From the NCBI RefSeq assembly GCF_009932555.1, contig NZ_BLJO01000003.1:310001-374000 (forward strand): 64,000 nucleotides of DNA, in the 5' to 3' direction. How positions within the stretch are numbered: the stretch's first letter is position 1; each line of letters begins with the position of its first letter. The position numbers and the translations under genes are program-made. Origin of the DNA: Steroidobacter agaridevorans. GTDB lineage: Bacteria > Pseudomonadota > Gammaproteobacteria > Steroidobacterales > Steroidobacteraceae. The notes beneath the pieces were generated by a model. The model ran no database searches. It was not told where the DNA came from and saw nothing but the letters and a program-made list of their open reading frames with translations. Shown here one piece after another: positions 19,088-29,953 of the stretch.

Positions 19088-20692
19088 TTACATGCGGAAC
19101 ACGCCGAAGCGCGTGTCGCTCACCGGCGCATTGGCCGCAGCCGCGAGACCGAGACCCAGCGTGCGCCGCGTTTGTGCCGGATCGACGATGCCGTCGTCCC
19201 AGAGCCGCGCGGTGGCGTAGTAGGCACTGCCTTGCGCGTCGAACTGCGCCTTGGTCGGCGCTTTGAACGCTTCTTCCTCGGCCGCGCTCCACTGTTTGCC
19301 TTGAGCTTCGAGCGCGTCACGACGCACCGTCGCGAGCACATTGGCCGCTTGCTCGCCGCCCATCACCGAGATCTTCGAGTTCGGCCAGGTCCACAGGAAG
19401 CGAGGCGAGTAGGCGCGACCACACATGCCGTAATTGCCGGCGCCGTAGGAGCCGCCGATCAACACCGTGAACTTCGGCACTTGCGCCGTCGCAACCGCCG
19501 TCACCATTTTGGCGCCGTGACGAGCGATGCCTTCGTTCTCGTACTTGCGGCCGACCATGAAGCCGGTGATGTTCTGCAGGAACACCAACGGAATGCGACG
19601 CTGACAGCACAGCTCGATGAAGTGCGCCGCTTTTTGCGCGGACTCGGAGAACAGCACGCCGTTGTTGGCGATGATGCCCACCGGGTAGCCATACACATGC
19701 GCGAATCCCGTGACGAGCGTGGTTCCGAAGCGCGCTTTGAATTCGTCGAACCGTGAACCGTCGACGATGCGAGCAATCACTTCACGCACATCGAAGGGCT
19801 TGCGAGTATCGGCCGGGATGACGCCGTACAGTTCTTCGGGATCGTACAGAGGATCCTCGACGGACTGAGGCTGAAACAACGTATCGCGAGGGCCGAGGTT
19901 GCCAACGATGCGTCGAACGAGCGCGAGAGCGTGATGATCGTTCTCGGCGAGATGATCGGCGACGCCGGAGATCCGAGTGTGCACGTCGCCGCCGCCCAGG
20001 TCTTCAGCGCTCACGACTTCACCCGTGGCGGCTTTCACCAGCGGCGGGCCGCCCAGGAAGATCGTGCCTTGGTTGCGAACGATCACGGCTTCGTCGCTCA
20101 TCGCCGGCACATACGCACCGCCAGCAGTGCACGAGCCCATCACGCAGGCGATCTGCGGGATGCCGAGGGCGGACAGGTTCGCCTGGTTATAGAAGATGCG
20201 ACCGAAATGTTCCTTGTCCGGGAACACTTCATCCTGCATGGGCAGGAACGCGCCGCCAGAGTCGACGAGATACACGCAAGGCAGGCGGTTCTCACGCGCG
20301 ATCTCTTGAGCGCGCAAATGTTTCTTTACGGTGATCGGATAGTAAGTGCCGCCTTTGACTGTTGCGTCGTTGCCAACGATGACGCATTCGCGCCCATTGA
20401 TACGGCCGACGCCAGCGACCGCGCCCGAGCTCGCGACTTCGCCGCCATACATGCCGTAGGCGGCGAGGGCGGAGAGCTCGAGGAAGGGCGTGCCCGGATC
20501 GAGCAGCAGGTCGATACGATCGCGGACCAGGAGCTTGCCGCGGGAGGTGTGCTTCTGCCGGGCACTTTCGGAGCCGCCCAAGGCGACCGTCGCGGTCCGG
20601 TCGCGCAATTCATCGACGAGTGCGCGCAGGGCGGCACTGTTGGCGCGGTATTCGTCGCTGCTGGTCCGCAGCTTGGAAGTAATGACGTTCAT
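19088..20692 (-). CDS. Methylcrotonoyl-CoA carboxylase beta (carboxyltransferase) subunit
   Basis: A 534-residue carboxyltransferase with two crotonase-like halves. Diagnostic stretches are [49 protein letters not shown], and [19 protein letters not shown] with [11 protein letters not shown]. These match the MCC beta subunit more closely than propionyl-CoA carboxylase. I use ATG 20692, which gives the usual family length; ATG 20701 is possible. It is the first gene of the beta-alpha operon and is divergent from a TetR gene, with a palindrome 32 bases upstream of its start that probably serves as the operator. Confidence 0.9.
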   Translation of the reverse strand: MNVITSKLRTSSDEYRANSAALRALVDELRDRTATVALGGSESARQKHTSRGKLLVRDRIDLLLDPGTPFLELSALAAYGMYGGEVASSGAVAGVGRINGRECVIVGNDATVKGGTYYPITVKKHLRAQEIARENRLPCVYLVDSGGAFLPMQDEVFPDKEHFGRIFYNQANLSALGIPQIACVMGSCTAGGAYVPAMSDEAVIVRNQGTIFLGGPPLVKAATGEVVSAEDLGGGDVHTRISGVADHLAENDHHALALVRRIVGNLGPRDTLFQPQSVEDPLYDPEELYGVIPADTRKPFDVREVIARIVDGSRFDEFKARFGTTLVTGFAHVYGYPVGIIANNGVLFSESAQKAAHFIELCCQRRIPLVFLQNITGFMVGRKYENEGIARHGAKMVTAVATAQVPKFTVLIGGSYGAGNYGMCGRAYSPRFLWTWPNSKISVMGGEQAANVLATVRRDALEAQGKQWSAAEEEAFKAPTKAQFDAQGSAYYATARLWDDGIVDPAQTRRTLGLGLAAAANAPVSDTRFGVFRM

Positions 20693-20723
20693 GAAGGGCA
20701 TTGTAGGAGGGGTCGGCCAAGAA

Positions 20724-20739
20724 GTGAATCGGGATTCAC
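20724..20739. promoter_or_regulatory. Palindromic operator candidate between carboxylase operon and TetR gene
   Basis: GTGAATCGGGATTCAC is an inverted repeat with 7-bp arms GTGAATC / GATTCAC and a two-base centre. A further partial half-site (GTTCAC) lies at about 20753. The spot is right for a TetR repressor to control both the carboxylase operon and itself. Binding is inferred from position and symmetry. Confidence 0.65.
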
Positions 20740-20778
20740 AAAAAAAATCGACGTTCACTTCATGCTAGGATCCGGTCC

Positions 20779-21390
20779 GTGAGCTACAAGCGATCCTTCC
20801 TGATGGAGGAGCGCCTGGCCGATAACCGCCAGCGCATCCTCAAGGCGGCGCGCGCCCTGGTTGCCGAGGGCGGGTTCAATCACGCCTCCATTGCCGCGGT
20901 GGCCGCGAGTGCCGGGATGTCCGCCGGGGCCATCTATCGTTACTTTCCGTCGAAATCGGCGCTATTCGTCGAAGTGCTGACCAGCGCCATCGATCACGAG
21001 ATCGCGATCCTGCAGGCCATCGTGCAGGGGGAAGGCGATGTGACGGCGCGGCTGCGCGCCTGCGTGGAATCGTTTGCGAACCGCGCGCTCGAGGGGCCGT
21101 ATCTGGCTTATGCCTTCATCGCCGAGCCGGCCGAGCAGGAGGTCGACGAGGCTCGCTTGCTCGGTCGCATTCGATTCGGCGAGGTGTTCAAGTCGTTGTT
21201 GATCGAGGGCATCGAGAAGCGGGAATTCCCGGCTCAATCCATCGATATCGGCGCGGCCTGCATCGTCGGCGCATTCACCGAAGCGTTGGTCCGACCGATC
21301 GCGCCCCGAGCCAAGCGGGACGGGCGCGCGGAACTGGTGGAGGGCATCGTGGCGTTCTGTTTACGGGCCGTCGGTGCAAAGATTTTCTAA
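20779..21390 (+). CDS. TetR/AcrR family transcriptional regulator
   Basis: A 203-residue regulator with an N-terminal helix-turn-helix (RQRILKAARALVAEGGF, then IAAVAASAGMSAGAIYRYFPSKSALF) and a variable helical ligand domain. Start GTG 20779 is used; ATG 20803 is an alternative. It is divergent from the methylcrotonyl-CoA carboxylase operon, so the likely effector is an acyl-CoA of leucine or related breakdown, in line with TetR regulators (LiuQ/PsrA-like) of such pathways in other proteobacteria. The yjbQ-like gene follows four bases after its stop and may be co-transcribed. Confidence 0.88.
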   Translation: MSYKRSFLMEERLADNRQRILKAARALVAEGGFNHASIAAVAASAGMSAGAIYRYFPSKSALFVEVLTSAIDHEIAILQAIVQGEGDVTARLRACVESFANRALEGPYLAYAFIAEPAEQEVDEARLLGRIRFGEVFKSLLIEGIEKREFPAQSIDIGAACIVGAFTEALVRPIAPRAKRDGRAELVEGIVAFCLRAVGAKIF

Positions 21391-21394
21391 AGTC

Positions 21395-21814
21395 ATGCGT
21401 CAGTTCACCCAGGTTCTTTCGATTCGCACGACCAGGCGCGGCTTGGTGGAGTTCACGCGCGAAGTTCGAGCGTGGGTGGACGCTCAGCATGTCACCACCG
21501 GATTGCTGACGATCTTTTGCAAGCACACCTCGGCGTCATTGCTGATCCAGGAGAATGCGGCCCGCGAGGTGCGCACCGATCTGGAAGCCTTTTTCGAGCA
21601 GATCGCGCCGGAAGATCCGGACCGCTATGAGCACGACGACGAAGGTCCCGACGACATGCCGGCTCATCTGCGCACGGCATTGACCCAAGTGCAGTTATCC
21701 ATCCCCGTGCTTGATGGCGAGCCGGCGCTCGGCACCTGGCAAGGCATCTACCTGTTCGAGCATCGCCAGCGGCCGCATCAGCGGGAAATCGTGCTGCATC
21801 TGTTGGGCGAGTAG
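21395..21814 (+). CDS. yjbQ: YjbQ family (UPF0047) secondary thiamine-phosphate synthase-like protein
   Basis: A 139-residue protein with family motifs HVTTGLLTIFCKHTSASLLI, ENA..EVRTDLE, and the C-terminal LGTWQGIYLFEHR segment. Members are small trimeric enzymes; some can make thiamine phosphate weakly, but the true role is unclear. The ATG at 21395 lies four bases after the tetR stop. It may be coupled to the TetR gene by accident of gene packing. It is not next to the thiamine operon at 27-32 kb. Confidence 0.9.
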   Translation: MRQFTQVLSIRTTRRGLVEFTREVRAWVDAQHVTTGLLTIFCKHTSASLLIQENAAREVRTDLEAFFEQIAPEDPDRYEHDDEGPDDMPAHLRTALTQVQLSIPVLDGEPALGTWQGIYLFEHRQRPHQREIVLHLLGE

Positions 21815-21953
21815 CCGACCCAAGTCGCCTTGTCGCTTTCTCGACGAAAGGTGTCGATCTTGTTAGGGACGCCGCGTCACGGACTGCTTACACTTGCCTC
21901 CGATCCGCCTCCGGGCAGTGCCGTCCGGAGCGATTCTCCCTGGGAGCATCCTT

Positions 21954-23171
21954 TTGAATTCTTCGGCCGAGGCTCGCGATCCTGCCAGCTGGCGGGACGA
22001 GACCGCTTTTCCCGTGATCATTGCGATCAGCTGCTGCCACTTGTTGAACGACACGATGCAGTCGCTGTTGCAAGGCTCGTATCCCGCGCTCAAGGCGAGC
22101 CACCACCTGACGTTCGCGGAGCTGGGCTGGATCTCGCTGGCGTATCAGCTGACGGCGTCGATGCTTCAGCCGGTCGTCGGTTATGTCGCCGACCGCCGGC
22201 CCGCGCCGTTCTCGCTGCCGGCGGGCACGTTGTTCACGGCGCTGGGATTGCTGGTGATCTCGCTGGCAAGCAACTTCGAATGGCTGCTGGCTGGCGCGGC
22301 GATGCTTGGCATGGGCTCTTCGGTATTTCACCCTGAGGCCTCACGCGTTGCTCGCATGGCAGCGGGCGGCCGGCATTCGCTAGCGCAGTCCTTGTTTCAA
22401 TTGGGCGGCAACGCCGGCCAGGCCATCGGTCCGTTGTTTGCGGCGCTGGTGGTCGTGCAGTGGGGGCAGTCGAGTCTCGGCGCGTTTGCGCTCGTGACGC
22501 TGGTATCGACGGTCATCCTTTGGAACGTGGGCGTTTGGTACAAGCACCATGGATTGCCCCGATTGCAGCGGGCGCATGCGCCACGCAAGCAGGATTCGCC
22601 CATTCCTCGGGCGACCGTCGTGCGCGGCATGACCATCCTGCTGCTGCTGATCTTTTCCAAGTATGCCTACATGTCGAGCCTGACCAACTACTACACGTTC
22701 TATCTCATCGAGCGTTTCCAGATGGGCGTCGTCGAGGCTCAGGTGCATTTGTTCCTGTTCCTGGGCTCGATCGCGGTGGGCACGCTGCTCGGCGGATACT
22801 TCGGCGATCGTTTCAGTCGCAAGGCGGTGATCCAATTCTCGGTGCTCGGCGCGTTGCCGTTCACGCTCATGCTGCCGTTCGTGAGCCTGGCGTGGACCGA
22901 AGTGCTCACCGTGGTGATCGGGCTCACGATTGCGTCTGCGTTCCCGGCCATCGTCGTGTTCGCACAGGAGCTGTTGCCGACGCGCGTCGGCATGATGTCC
23001 GGATTGATGTTCGGTTTCTCGTTCGGCATCGGCGGCCTGGCCGCGGCGTCGTTCGGACATCTGGCGGACGTTTACGGCATCGCGCTGGTGTACAAGATCA
23101 GCGCTGTGCTGCCGTTGCTCGGCGTGCTGTCCCTGTGGTTGCCCGATTTACAGCGGGCTAAAGCCGCTTAG
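21954..23171 (+). CDS. MFS transporter, fosmidomycin-resistance (Fsr) type
   Basis: About 405 residues with twelve hydrophobic helices. The first helix region, CCHLLNDTMQSLLQGSYPALK, is typical of the Fsr subfamily of drug exporters, as is GMGSSVFHPEASRVARMA near residue 115. I chose TTG 21954 because GGGAG lies about nine bases upstream and family members begin close to this point; upstream extension lacks a good site. An AraC regulator follows two bases after the stop, in the same direction, so it probably senses the exported compound. The drug or metabolite is unknown. Confidence 0.85.
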   Translation: MNSSAEARDPASWRDETAFPVIIAISCCHLLNDTMQSLLQGSYPALKASHHLTFAELGWISLAYQLTASMLQPVVGYVADRRPAPFSLPAGTLFTALGLLVISLASNFEWLLAGAAMLGMGSSVFHPEASRVARMAAGGRHSLAQSLFQLGGNAGQAIGPLFAALVVVQWGQSSLGAFALVTLVSTVILWNVGVWYKHHGLPRLQRAHAPRKQDSPIPRATVVRGMTILLLLIFSKYAYMSSLTNYYTFYLIERFQMGVVEAQVHLFLFLGSIAVGTLLGGYFGDRFSRKAVIQFSVLGALPFTLMLPFVSLAWTEVLTVVIGLTIASAFPAIVVFAQELLPTRVGMMSGLMFGFSFGIGGLAAASFGHLADVYGIALVYKISAVLPLLGVLSLWLPDLQRAKAA

Positions 23172-23173
23172 CA

Positions 23174-23998
23174 ATGAGTGCGTGCATGCCCGTCAACGGC
23201 TCGGCCTGGGCGATCGTGCGGAAACTGGAGGAGAGTCCGCAGCCGATCGTCGCGTTCGCGCGCGATTATCCGGCCGGTTATTTGATCGAGCGCCATCAGC
23301 ACGACCGGGCGCAGCTCATCCATGCGTCGGCCGGCATCATGCGAGTCGATACGCCGAGCGGGATCTGGGTTGTGCCGCCGATGCGTGCGATCTGGGTGCC
23401 GTCGCAAGTGCCTCATGAGATCCGCGCGAACAGCGCAGTGAAGATGCGCACGTTGTTCTTCCGTCCCGATGCACGGAGCGATTTGCCCACGGACTGCTGC
23501 GTCATCGAAGTTACGCCGCTGCTTCGTGAAATGATTCTGCGAATGGTGGCGCTTACTGAAGCCGAGCCTCGGGTGCCGCCATCGGTACATCTGATCGAAT
23601 TGATTCTGAGCGAGATCCGTGAGATCGGCACGTTGCCGCTGCATATTCCGATGCCGGAAGACACTCGCGTGCGTCGTATTTGCCAGGCGATCCTGCAAGA
23701 TCCTGCGGATTGCAGGACGAGCGCGGAGTGGGGCGCGACGGTGGGCGCGAGCTCACGCACGCTCGAGCGTTTGTTTCACAAAGAGACGGGGATTACGTTC
23801 GGCTCGTGGCGCCGGCAAGCGCGATTGCTGGCGGCGATGACGCAGCTTGCGGCGGGCCGGCCAGTGGGGAATGTGGCCGGCGATCTCGGTTACGACAGTC
23901 CGAGCGCCTTCACTGCGATGTTCAAGCGGGTGTTGGGCCACCCGCCGAGTCAGTTCTGTCCGTCACTCACGCAACGTGAGTTGCCCACAGATCGTTGA
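23174..23998 (+). CDS. AraC family regulator with cupin sensor domain
   Basis: A 274-residue regulator: N-terminal cupin-like half with HQHDRAQLIHASAGIMRV and VPPMRAIWVP, and C-terminal AraC helix-turn-helix pair (ASSRTLERLFHKETGITFGSW.. and GDLGYDSPSAFTAMFKRVLG). This is the NimR/YeaM-like type that often controls a neighbouring MFS exporter. The start lies two bases after the Fsr-type gene, so the two form an operon. Its last 32 bases overlap the 3' end of the convergent HD-GYP gene. Confidence 0.88.
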   Translation: MSACMPVNGSAWAIVRKLEESPQPIVAFARDYPAGYLIERHQHDRAQLIHASAGIMRVDTPSGIWVVPPMRAIWVPSQVPHEIRANSAVKMRTLFFRPDARSDLPTDCCVIEVTPLLREMILRMVALTEAEPRVPPSVHLIELILSEIREIGTLPLHIPMPEDTRVRRICQAILQDPADCRTSAEWGATVGASSRTLERLFHKETGITFGSWRRQARLLAAMTQLAAGRPVGNVAGDLGYDSPSAFTAMFKRVLGHPPSQFCPSLTQRELPTDR

Positions 23999-25169
23999 GA
24001 TAGCCGAAGCTCCAGTTCTCAGGCGGCTCGCGCGCCACGATCTTGTCGGTGACGTGCGATTCGGTCAGGTCCACCAGCTTCGGCTCGAACGGCATGCCCG
24101 ACTTGGTGGAGAAGAACAGCTTCACTTTCGGCGCGGTGAGCCTGGTGGGATTCTGTTCCACGACCACGCCCAGCTTGCCGGACGCCATGCGCACCAGCGA
24201 GCCGACCGGATAGATGCCGATGGTCTTGATGAACGTCTGCAGGACCATCGAATCGAAATGACCTTCCCACGACGCCATGCGCGCGACCGATTCGGCCGGA
24301 TCCCAGCCGGCTTTGTAAGGCCGGTCTGAAGTGACGGCATCGTAAACGTCGCAGACCGCGCTCATGCGGGCGATCAAAGAAATTTTGTCGGCGCTCAGCG
24401 CGTCGGGATAACCCTTGCCGTCGATGCGCTCGTGATGATGACGCGCGACATCGAGCACGCGCTCGTTGTTGACGCCGCTCTCGAGCAGCATCTCGTGGCC
24501 GCGCACCGGATGCGACTTGATGATGGTGAACTCTTCGTCGGTGAGCTTGCCAGGCTTGTTGATGATCTCTTGCGGCATCACCGCCTTGCCGAGATCGTGC
24601 AGCAGCCCCGCCATGCCGGCATCGCGCAATGTCGGCTCATCGAGGCCGAGCTGCTTGCCGAGCGAGACCATCAGCGCGCACACCGACACCGAATGCATGT
24701 AAGTGTATTCGTCGGCGGTTTTCAGTCGGCACAGGCTGATCAGTGCGTGGGAGTTGCTGTCGACGGAATCGACGATGTCATTGACCAGCGGCGCACAGTC
24801 GCTGGTGTTGACGGCGTTGCCCATGCGCGCTTCGGCGAACAGCGAGTTGACCGCCTGCTTGGAGCGCTTCAACACATTGGCCGCGTTGTGCAACTCGTCG
24901 CCCATGGAGCGCCGGACTCTGGGTTTCGACGCCGGCGGAGCGCTCGGAACGATCTCGATGATCGGAGTCTCGGCCTTGGGGCGCGCAACGTCGAGCCCCT
25001 TGGAAGTATCGATCCAGCATTCGGCGAGGCCGGAGCTTTTCAGCCGGGCCAGCGACTCCGCATCCACCAGGAAGCGGGTTTTCCAAAAGGAATGTTTTAG
25101 CCACGGTCCCTCGACCGAAGCCACGAACATCCCGGTTCGAACTTCAGATATGGCGATTTTTTTCAGCAT
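23967..25169 (-). CDS. HD-GYP cyclic-di-GMP phosphodiesterase with DUF3391
   Basis: A 400-residue protein. The N-terminal 130 residues match DUF3391 (KIAISEVRTGMFV). The HD-GYP domain follows: HSVSVCALMVSLGK, HDLGKAVMPQEIINKPGKLT (HD pair), HPVRGHEML, HHHERIDGKGYP (the GYP motif) and DVYDAVTSDRPYK. All metal-binding residues are present, so it should hydrolyse c-di-GMP. I chose ATG 25169, where the family N-terminus begins; an upstream extension to 25289 has no support. The 3' end overlaps the convergent AraC gene by 32 bases. Confidence 0.92.
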   Translation of the reverse strand: MLKKIAISEVRTGMFVASVEGPWLKHSFWKTRFLVDAESLARLKSSGLAECWIDTSKGLDVARPKAETPIIEIVPSAPPASKPRVRRSMGDELHNAANVLKRSKQAVNSLFAEARMGNAVNTSDCAPLVNDIVDSVDSNSHALISLCRLKTADEYTYMHSVSVCALMVSLGKQLGLDEPTLRDAGMAGLLHDLGKAVMPQEIINKPGKLTDEEFTIIKSHPVRGHEMLLESGVNNERVLDVARHHHERIDGKGYPDALSADKISLIARMSAVCDVYDAVTSDRPYKAGWDPAESVARMASWEGHFDSMVLQTFIKTIGIYPVGSLVRMASGKLGVVVEQNPTRLTAPKVKLFFSTKSGMPFEPKLVDLTESHVTDKIVAREPPENWSFGYLNDLWATHVA

Positions 25170-25317
25170 TGGCCTCAGGGCGGCAACGAGTCGCCGCCGC
25201 GCGTTATCCGTCGTCTGATGACCTGCATCGGCAGGCGACGCGGAAAAATTACGGTGATCCCGTAGCGGATTTTGAGAGGTCCGTCGCAAAGCGGACGCGG
25301 CGACGGCAAACGAGCAA

Positions 25318-25362
25318 GCGGGCCCGCGAACGTTCAGGGCTTCCCCGAGCGGCGGGCCCGCC
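25318..25362. repeat. Pair of self-complementary GC palindromes
   Basis: GCGGGCCCGC (25318-25327) and GGCGGGCCCGCC (25351-25362) are each perfect palindromes and also pair with each other, giving a 10-bp stem around a 23-base loop. The element lies 20 bases beyond the stop of the protease gene and 150 bases upstream of the HD-GYP start, so it may end protease transcription. There is no T-run. The rest of 25170-25381 holds nothing else I can name. Confidence 0.45.
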
Positions 25363-25381
25363 CAATCGATTAACTAGTCGA

Positions 25382-26239
25382 TCAAGGCAGCGGAACGACG
25401 CTCACCGTTTCGCCCTCGGGCACGTTGGCGAGAATAAACTCAATCAACTCGGCCTGGTCGGTGCGGTACGAGAAGTCGACGCCGGCGCAGACGTTGCTGG
25501 ACAGACCGAACGACGTAATGCCGACGATCAGGTTGGAGCTCGAGCTGCCGTAGAACACCGGCCCACCGGAATCGCCGAAGCAGGTGCCGCCGCCGATGCC
25601 GGGGTTGTTCGTGGTCTGCAGATTGAAGCCGCCGTTGAGTGCACTCCGCAGATTCACCAGCCGTGAGGAAGCCATGAGGCGCTCGCGGAACGAGATCGTT
25701 TGTGCCGGATTCGTGTAGGTCAGGCCGTAGCCGCTCACCGTGAAATCGATGGCTTGATGGCCACGCCGGGTGGCCAGCGCGTCGAGCGAGCCCGCCGTCG
25801 CGAGTACGCCGTATTCGCTCAGGTTGATGGGCTCATCCAGGATGAGCAGCGCCGCGTCGCGTGTATTTGGCAAGGGCTCCGGATAACCATAGCTGATCAG
25901 CTCGCTGGAGGTCGTACAGGGCTGGGTCAGACAGGTTTCCGGATAGCCCGTGACGGGATCGACTTCGGTCTCCGGATCGTAGTTCGCCCCCGCATCCTGC
26001 TGGAAATAAACCCGCGCGCTCGCCGCGCCTTCGATGCAGTGTCCGGCTGTTAGAAACAATGACGGCGACAACAGCGAGCCGGAACAGCGACCGATGAACT
26101 CGCCGGCCTCGTCATAGAACACCGCGAGCCCCACGAATGGATGCTCAAAGTCTTTGACGTATTTCCCCGTGATCGCCTGCGCCGGACTCGAGGCCAGCGC
26201 CGCGAGCAGCACAATGGTAAGTAGGTGGATCTTGCGCAC
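25382..26239 (-). CDS. Secreted trypsin-like serine protease (S1 family)
   Basis: A 285-residue exported protease: signal peptide (1-22, ending SPAQA), catalytic His67 in LTAGHC, Asp128 in NTRDAALLIL and Ser224 in GDSGGP. Three further Cys pairs are plausible. The triad is complete, so it should be active; specificity is not clear because the residue at the base of the S1 pocket cannot be placed with certainty. There is no obvious propeptide or C-terminal anchor. It stands alone, divergent from the MOSC gene. Confidence 0.88.
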   Translation of the reverse strand: MRKIHLLTIVLLAALASSPAQAITGKYVKDFEHPFVGLAVFYDEAGEFIGRCSGSLLSPSLFLTAGHCIEGAASARVYFQQDAGANYDPETEVDPVTGYPETCLTQPCTTSSELISYGYPEPLPNTRDAALLILDEPINLSEYGVLATAGSLDALATRRGHQAIDFTVSGYGLTYTNPAQTISFRERLMASSRLVNLRSALNGGFNLQTTNNPGIGGGTCFGDSGGPVFYGSSSSNLIVGITSFGLSSNVCAGVDFSYRTDQAELIEFILANVPEGETVSVVPLP

Positions 26240-26335
26240 GACTCGTTCCCCCTCGGTTGTGATAGCAGCGAATATGAGCTGGGGAAAAATCTACCTGCAA
26301 GTAGCGGTTCTCCACATGGCTGAAGCGAGGATGGA

Positions 26336-26352
26336 AGCTATGATGCATAGCT
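26336..26352. promoter_or_regulatory. Inverted repeat upstream of the MOSC gene
   Basis: AGCTATGATGCATAGCT has 7-bp arms (AGCTATG / CATAGCT) and a three-base centre. It lies 45 bases before the MOSC start and about 100 bases upstream of the divergent protease gene, a fair place for an operator. A TATACA box-like run follows at 26384. No regulator gene is adjacent. Confidence 0.4.
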
Positions 26353-26397
26353 GCTCGTACCGAGAAATGTCGAAGAGCGCTTGTATACATTGGTACG

Positions 26398-26934
26398 ATG
26401 CCCGGCATGGCTGAAGGCTTCCACGTTTTGCTCTCGAGCGTGCCCCAGATCGGCAGGGTCGAATGGATTGGTGTACGACCCGCGCGGCGCGAGCCCATGA
26501 TTGTTGTCGACAGCGTCGAAGCATGCGAAGGACGTGGCTTGACGGGAGATCGATTCAGCGGCGGCGCGTCGAGCAAGAGACAGGTGACATTGATCCAGAG
26601 CGAACATCTGCCCGCGATTGCGCAACTCCTTGGCAAGAATCGTATCGATCCCGCGCTGTTGCGACGGAACATTGTCGTCAGTGGCATCAATCTGCTGTCG
26701 CTGAACGGCGCGCAGTTCACGATTGGAGGCGCTCTGATGGAAGGTACGGGGCCGTGCCATCCATGTTCGAGAATGGAGGAAGCATTTGGACCGGGCGGAT
26801 ACAGCGCCGTCCGCGGACACGGCGGAATCACGGCGCGCGTGCTCAGCGGAGGGATCGTTCGCGTCGGCGAACCGGTCAGTTTTGTTCGGCGATCCGGCGG
26901 AGCGTCTGAAAAGCAAAATGAGCTCGCATTGTGA
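26398..26934 (+). CDS. MOSC domain protein
   Basis: A 178-residue protein covering one MOSC domain. Visible family features are the early RVEWIGVRP, EGRGLTGDRFSG, VTLIQSEHLPAI, RRNIVVSGINL, and the conserved Cys region GTGPCHPCSRMEE. MOSC domains handle sulfur carried on the molybdenum cofactor or related sulfur transfer; small stand-alone ones such as YiiM are linked to detoxification of N-hydroxylated compounds. ATG 26398 is used; ATG 26407 is possible. It ends 37 bases before the TPP riboswitch and is probably not part of that unit. Confidence 0.87.
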   Translation: MPGMAEGFHVLLSSVPQIGRVEWIGVRPARREPMIVVDSVEACEGRGLTGDRFSGGASSKRQVTLIQSEHLPAIAQLLGKNRIDPALLRRNIVVSGINLLSLNGAQFTIGGALMEGTGPCHPCSRMEEAFGPGGYSAVRGHGGITARVLSGGIVRVGEPVSFVRRSGGASEKQNELAL

Positions 26935-26971
26935 GCGCAGCTTGACGCACATCGCGCGCAAAAGGTAACGT

Positions 26972-27084
26972 CGCGCTCGCTAGGGGAGTCCCTATAGGGG
27001 CTGAGAGGTCATTGGCGCTCGTGCGCGATATGGCGACCCTTACACCTGATCCAGGTCATGCTGGCGTAGGAAAGTCTGAGCGCG
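26972..27084 (+). ncRNA. TPP riboswitch (THI element)
   Basis: The closing stem P1 is CGCGCTC (26972-26978) with GAGCGCG (27078-27084). The conserved core CTGAGAGG starts at 27001, and the pyrophosphate-sensing half ACCCTTACACCTGATCC runs from 27036, followed by the GGCGTAGG segment near 27063. A variable P3 arm lies between the two halves. This is the standard thiamine pyrophosphate aptamer and sits directly before thiC. It should turn the operon down when TPP is plentiful. Confidence 0.96.
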
Positions 27085-27086
27085 AA

Positions 27087-27125
27087 GCGACGGTCCCTGT
27101 CTCGATTGCCTTTGGGACGTCGCGT
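27087..27125 (+). promoter_or_regulatory. Hairpin in the thiC leader between aptamer and start
   Basis: GCGACGGTCCC (27087-27097) can pair with GGGACGTCGC (about 27115-27124), with one bulged G and a loop of about 17 bases. It begins right after P1, so it may form part of the switching region. No T-run follows, which speaks against a terminator and for control of translation. Confidence 0.5.
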
Positions 27126-27140
27126 GGGCGCGTGCTTTAG

Positions 27141-28952
<1,812 letters not shown>

Positions 28953-28957
28953 TCCAC

Positions 28958-29953
28958 GTGCGTGTGTCGATCATTGGTGCCGGCGTCGCGGGGATGACCT
29001 GCGCCGTCGAGTTCGCCGAACGCGGCGTTGCCACGGAGGTGTTCGAAAGGGCCGATAGCTTCGGCCCGCAGAGCTGCTCGTGGTTTGCCGGCGGCATGCT
29101 CGCGCCCTGGTGCGAGTGCGATCATTCGGCCGATCTGGTGGCGACGTTTGGCGAGCGGAGCCTCGCGTGGTGGAAGAAGCGGATGCCGACCTTGGACCAG
29201 CAGGGGAGCTTGTTGGTCGCACATGGCCGACACGCATCGGCGTTGGTCGAGCTCAGTCGGCGGACGACGCGATATGAATGGTTGAACGCGAATGGCATCG
29301 GCGAGCTGGAGCCAGCGCTCGGAAACCGCTTTCCGAAGGGTTTGTTCTTCAAGGATGAGGCTCACATAGATCCGCGCGAGGCTCTGCCCTGTCTGGCAAA
29401 CAGACTGGCTTCGCTGGGCGGTCGAATTCATTTCGGTGCTTCGGGCAGTGCCAGGCCCGAGGGCGATCATGTCGTTGTCGATTGCACCGGTCTGGCCGCG
29501 AGGGAGGCTCTGCGGGAGCTTCGCGGGGTCAAAGGAGAAATGCTGGTGCTGCGGTCCAAAGAGATCACGCTCAATCGGCCGGTCCGGTTGGTCGATCCGC
29601 GAATTCCAGCGTACATCGTGCCGCGCCCCAATGGCGTGTTCATGGTAGGCGCCACCATGATCGAGAGCGACGATTCGAACCGTGTCACGGCAAGATCGGT
29701 GCTGGAGCTCCTCAGCGCTGCGTGTTCGTTACATCCGGCGTTCGCGGAGGCGGAGGTTCTGGAGTTGGGCACGCAAGTACGTCCGGCTTTTCCAGACAAC
29801 ATGCCGCGCATCGTGAGGCGACCCGGTCGCGTTTATATCAATGGCTTCTTCCGGCATGGATTTCTGCTCGCGCCAGCATTTGCGCAGATGGCCGCGGACG
29901 CCGTGTTGACTGGCGAACCTTGCTCTGAGGTGGCTCATGAAGATCACGCTTAA
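28958..29953 (+). CDS. thiO: Glycine oxidase ThiO
   Basis: A 331-residue FAD-dependent amine oxidase. The N-terminal dinucleotide-binding motif reads IIGAGVAGMTCAVEFAERG, followed by a DAO-type fold with SWFAGGMLAPWCE and a C-terminal INGFFRHGFLLAP segment. ThiO oxidises glycine to iminoglycine for thiazole formation. Start GTG 28958. Presence of thiO rather than thiH shows the aerobic route of thiazole synthesis. It overlaps thiS by 17 bases. Confidence 0.93.
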   Translation: MRVSIIGAGVAGMTCAVEFAERGVATEVFERADSFGPQSCSWFAGGMLAPWCECDHSADLVATFGERSLAWWKKRMPTLDQQGSLLVAHGRHASALVELSRRTTRYEWLNANGIGELEPALGNRFPKGLFFKDEAHIDPREALPCLANRLASLGGRIHFGASGSARPEGDHVVVDCTGLAAREALRELRGVKGEMLVLRSKEITLNRPVRLVDPRIPAYIVPRPNGVFMVGATMIESDDSNRVTARSVLELLSAACSLHPAFAEAEVLELGTQVRPAFPDNMPRIVRRPGRVYINGFFRHGFLLAPAFAQMAADAVLTGEPCSEVAHEDHA

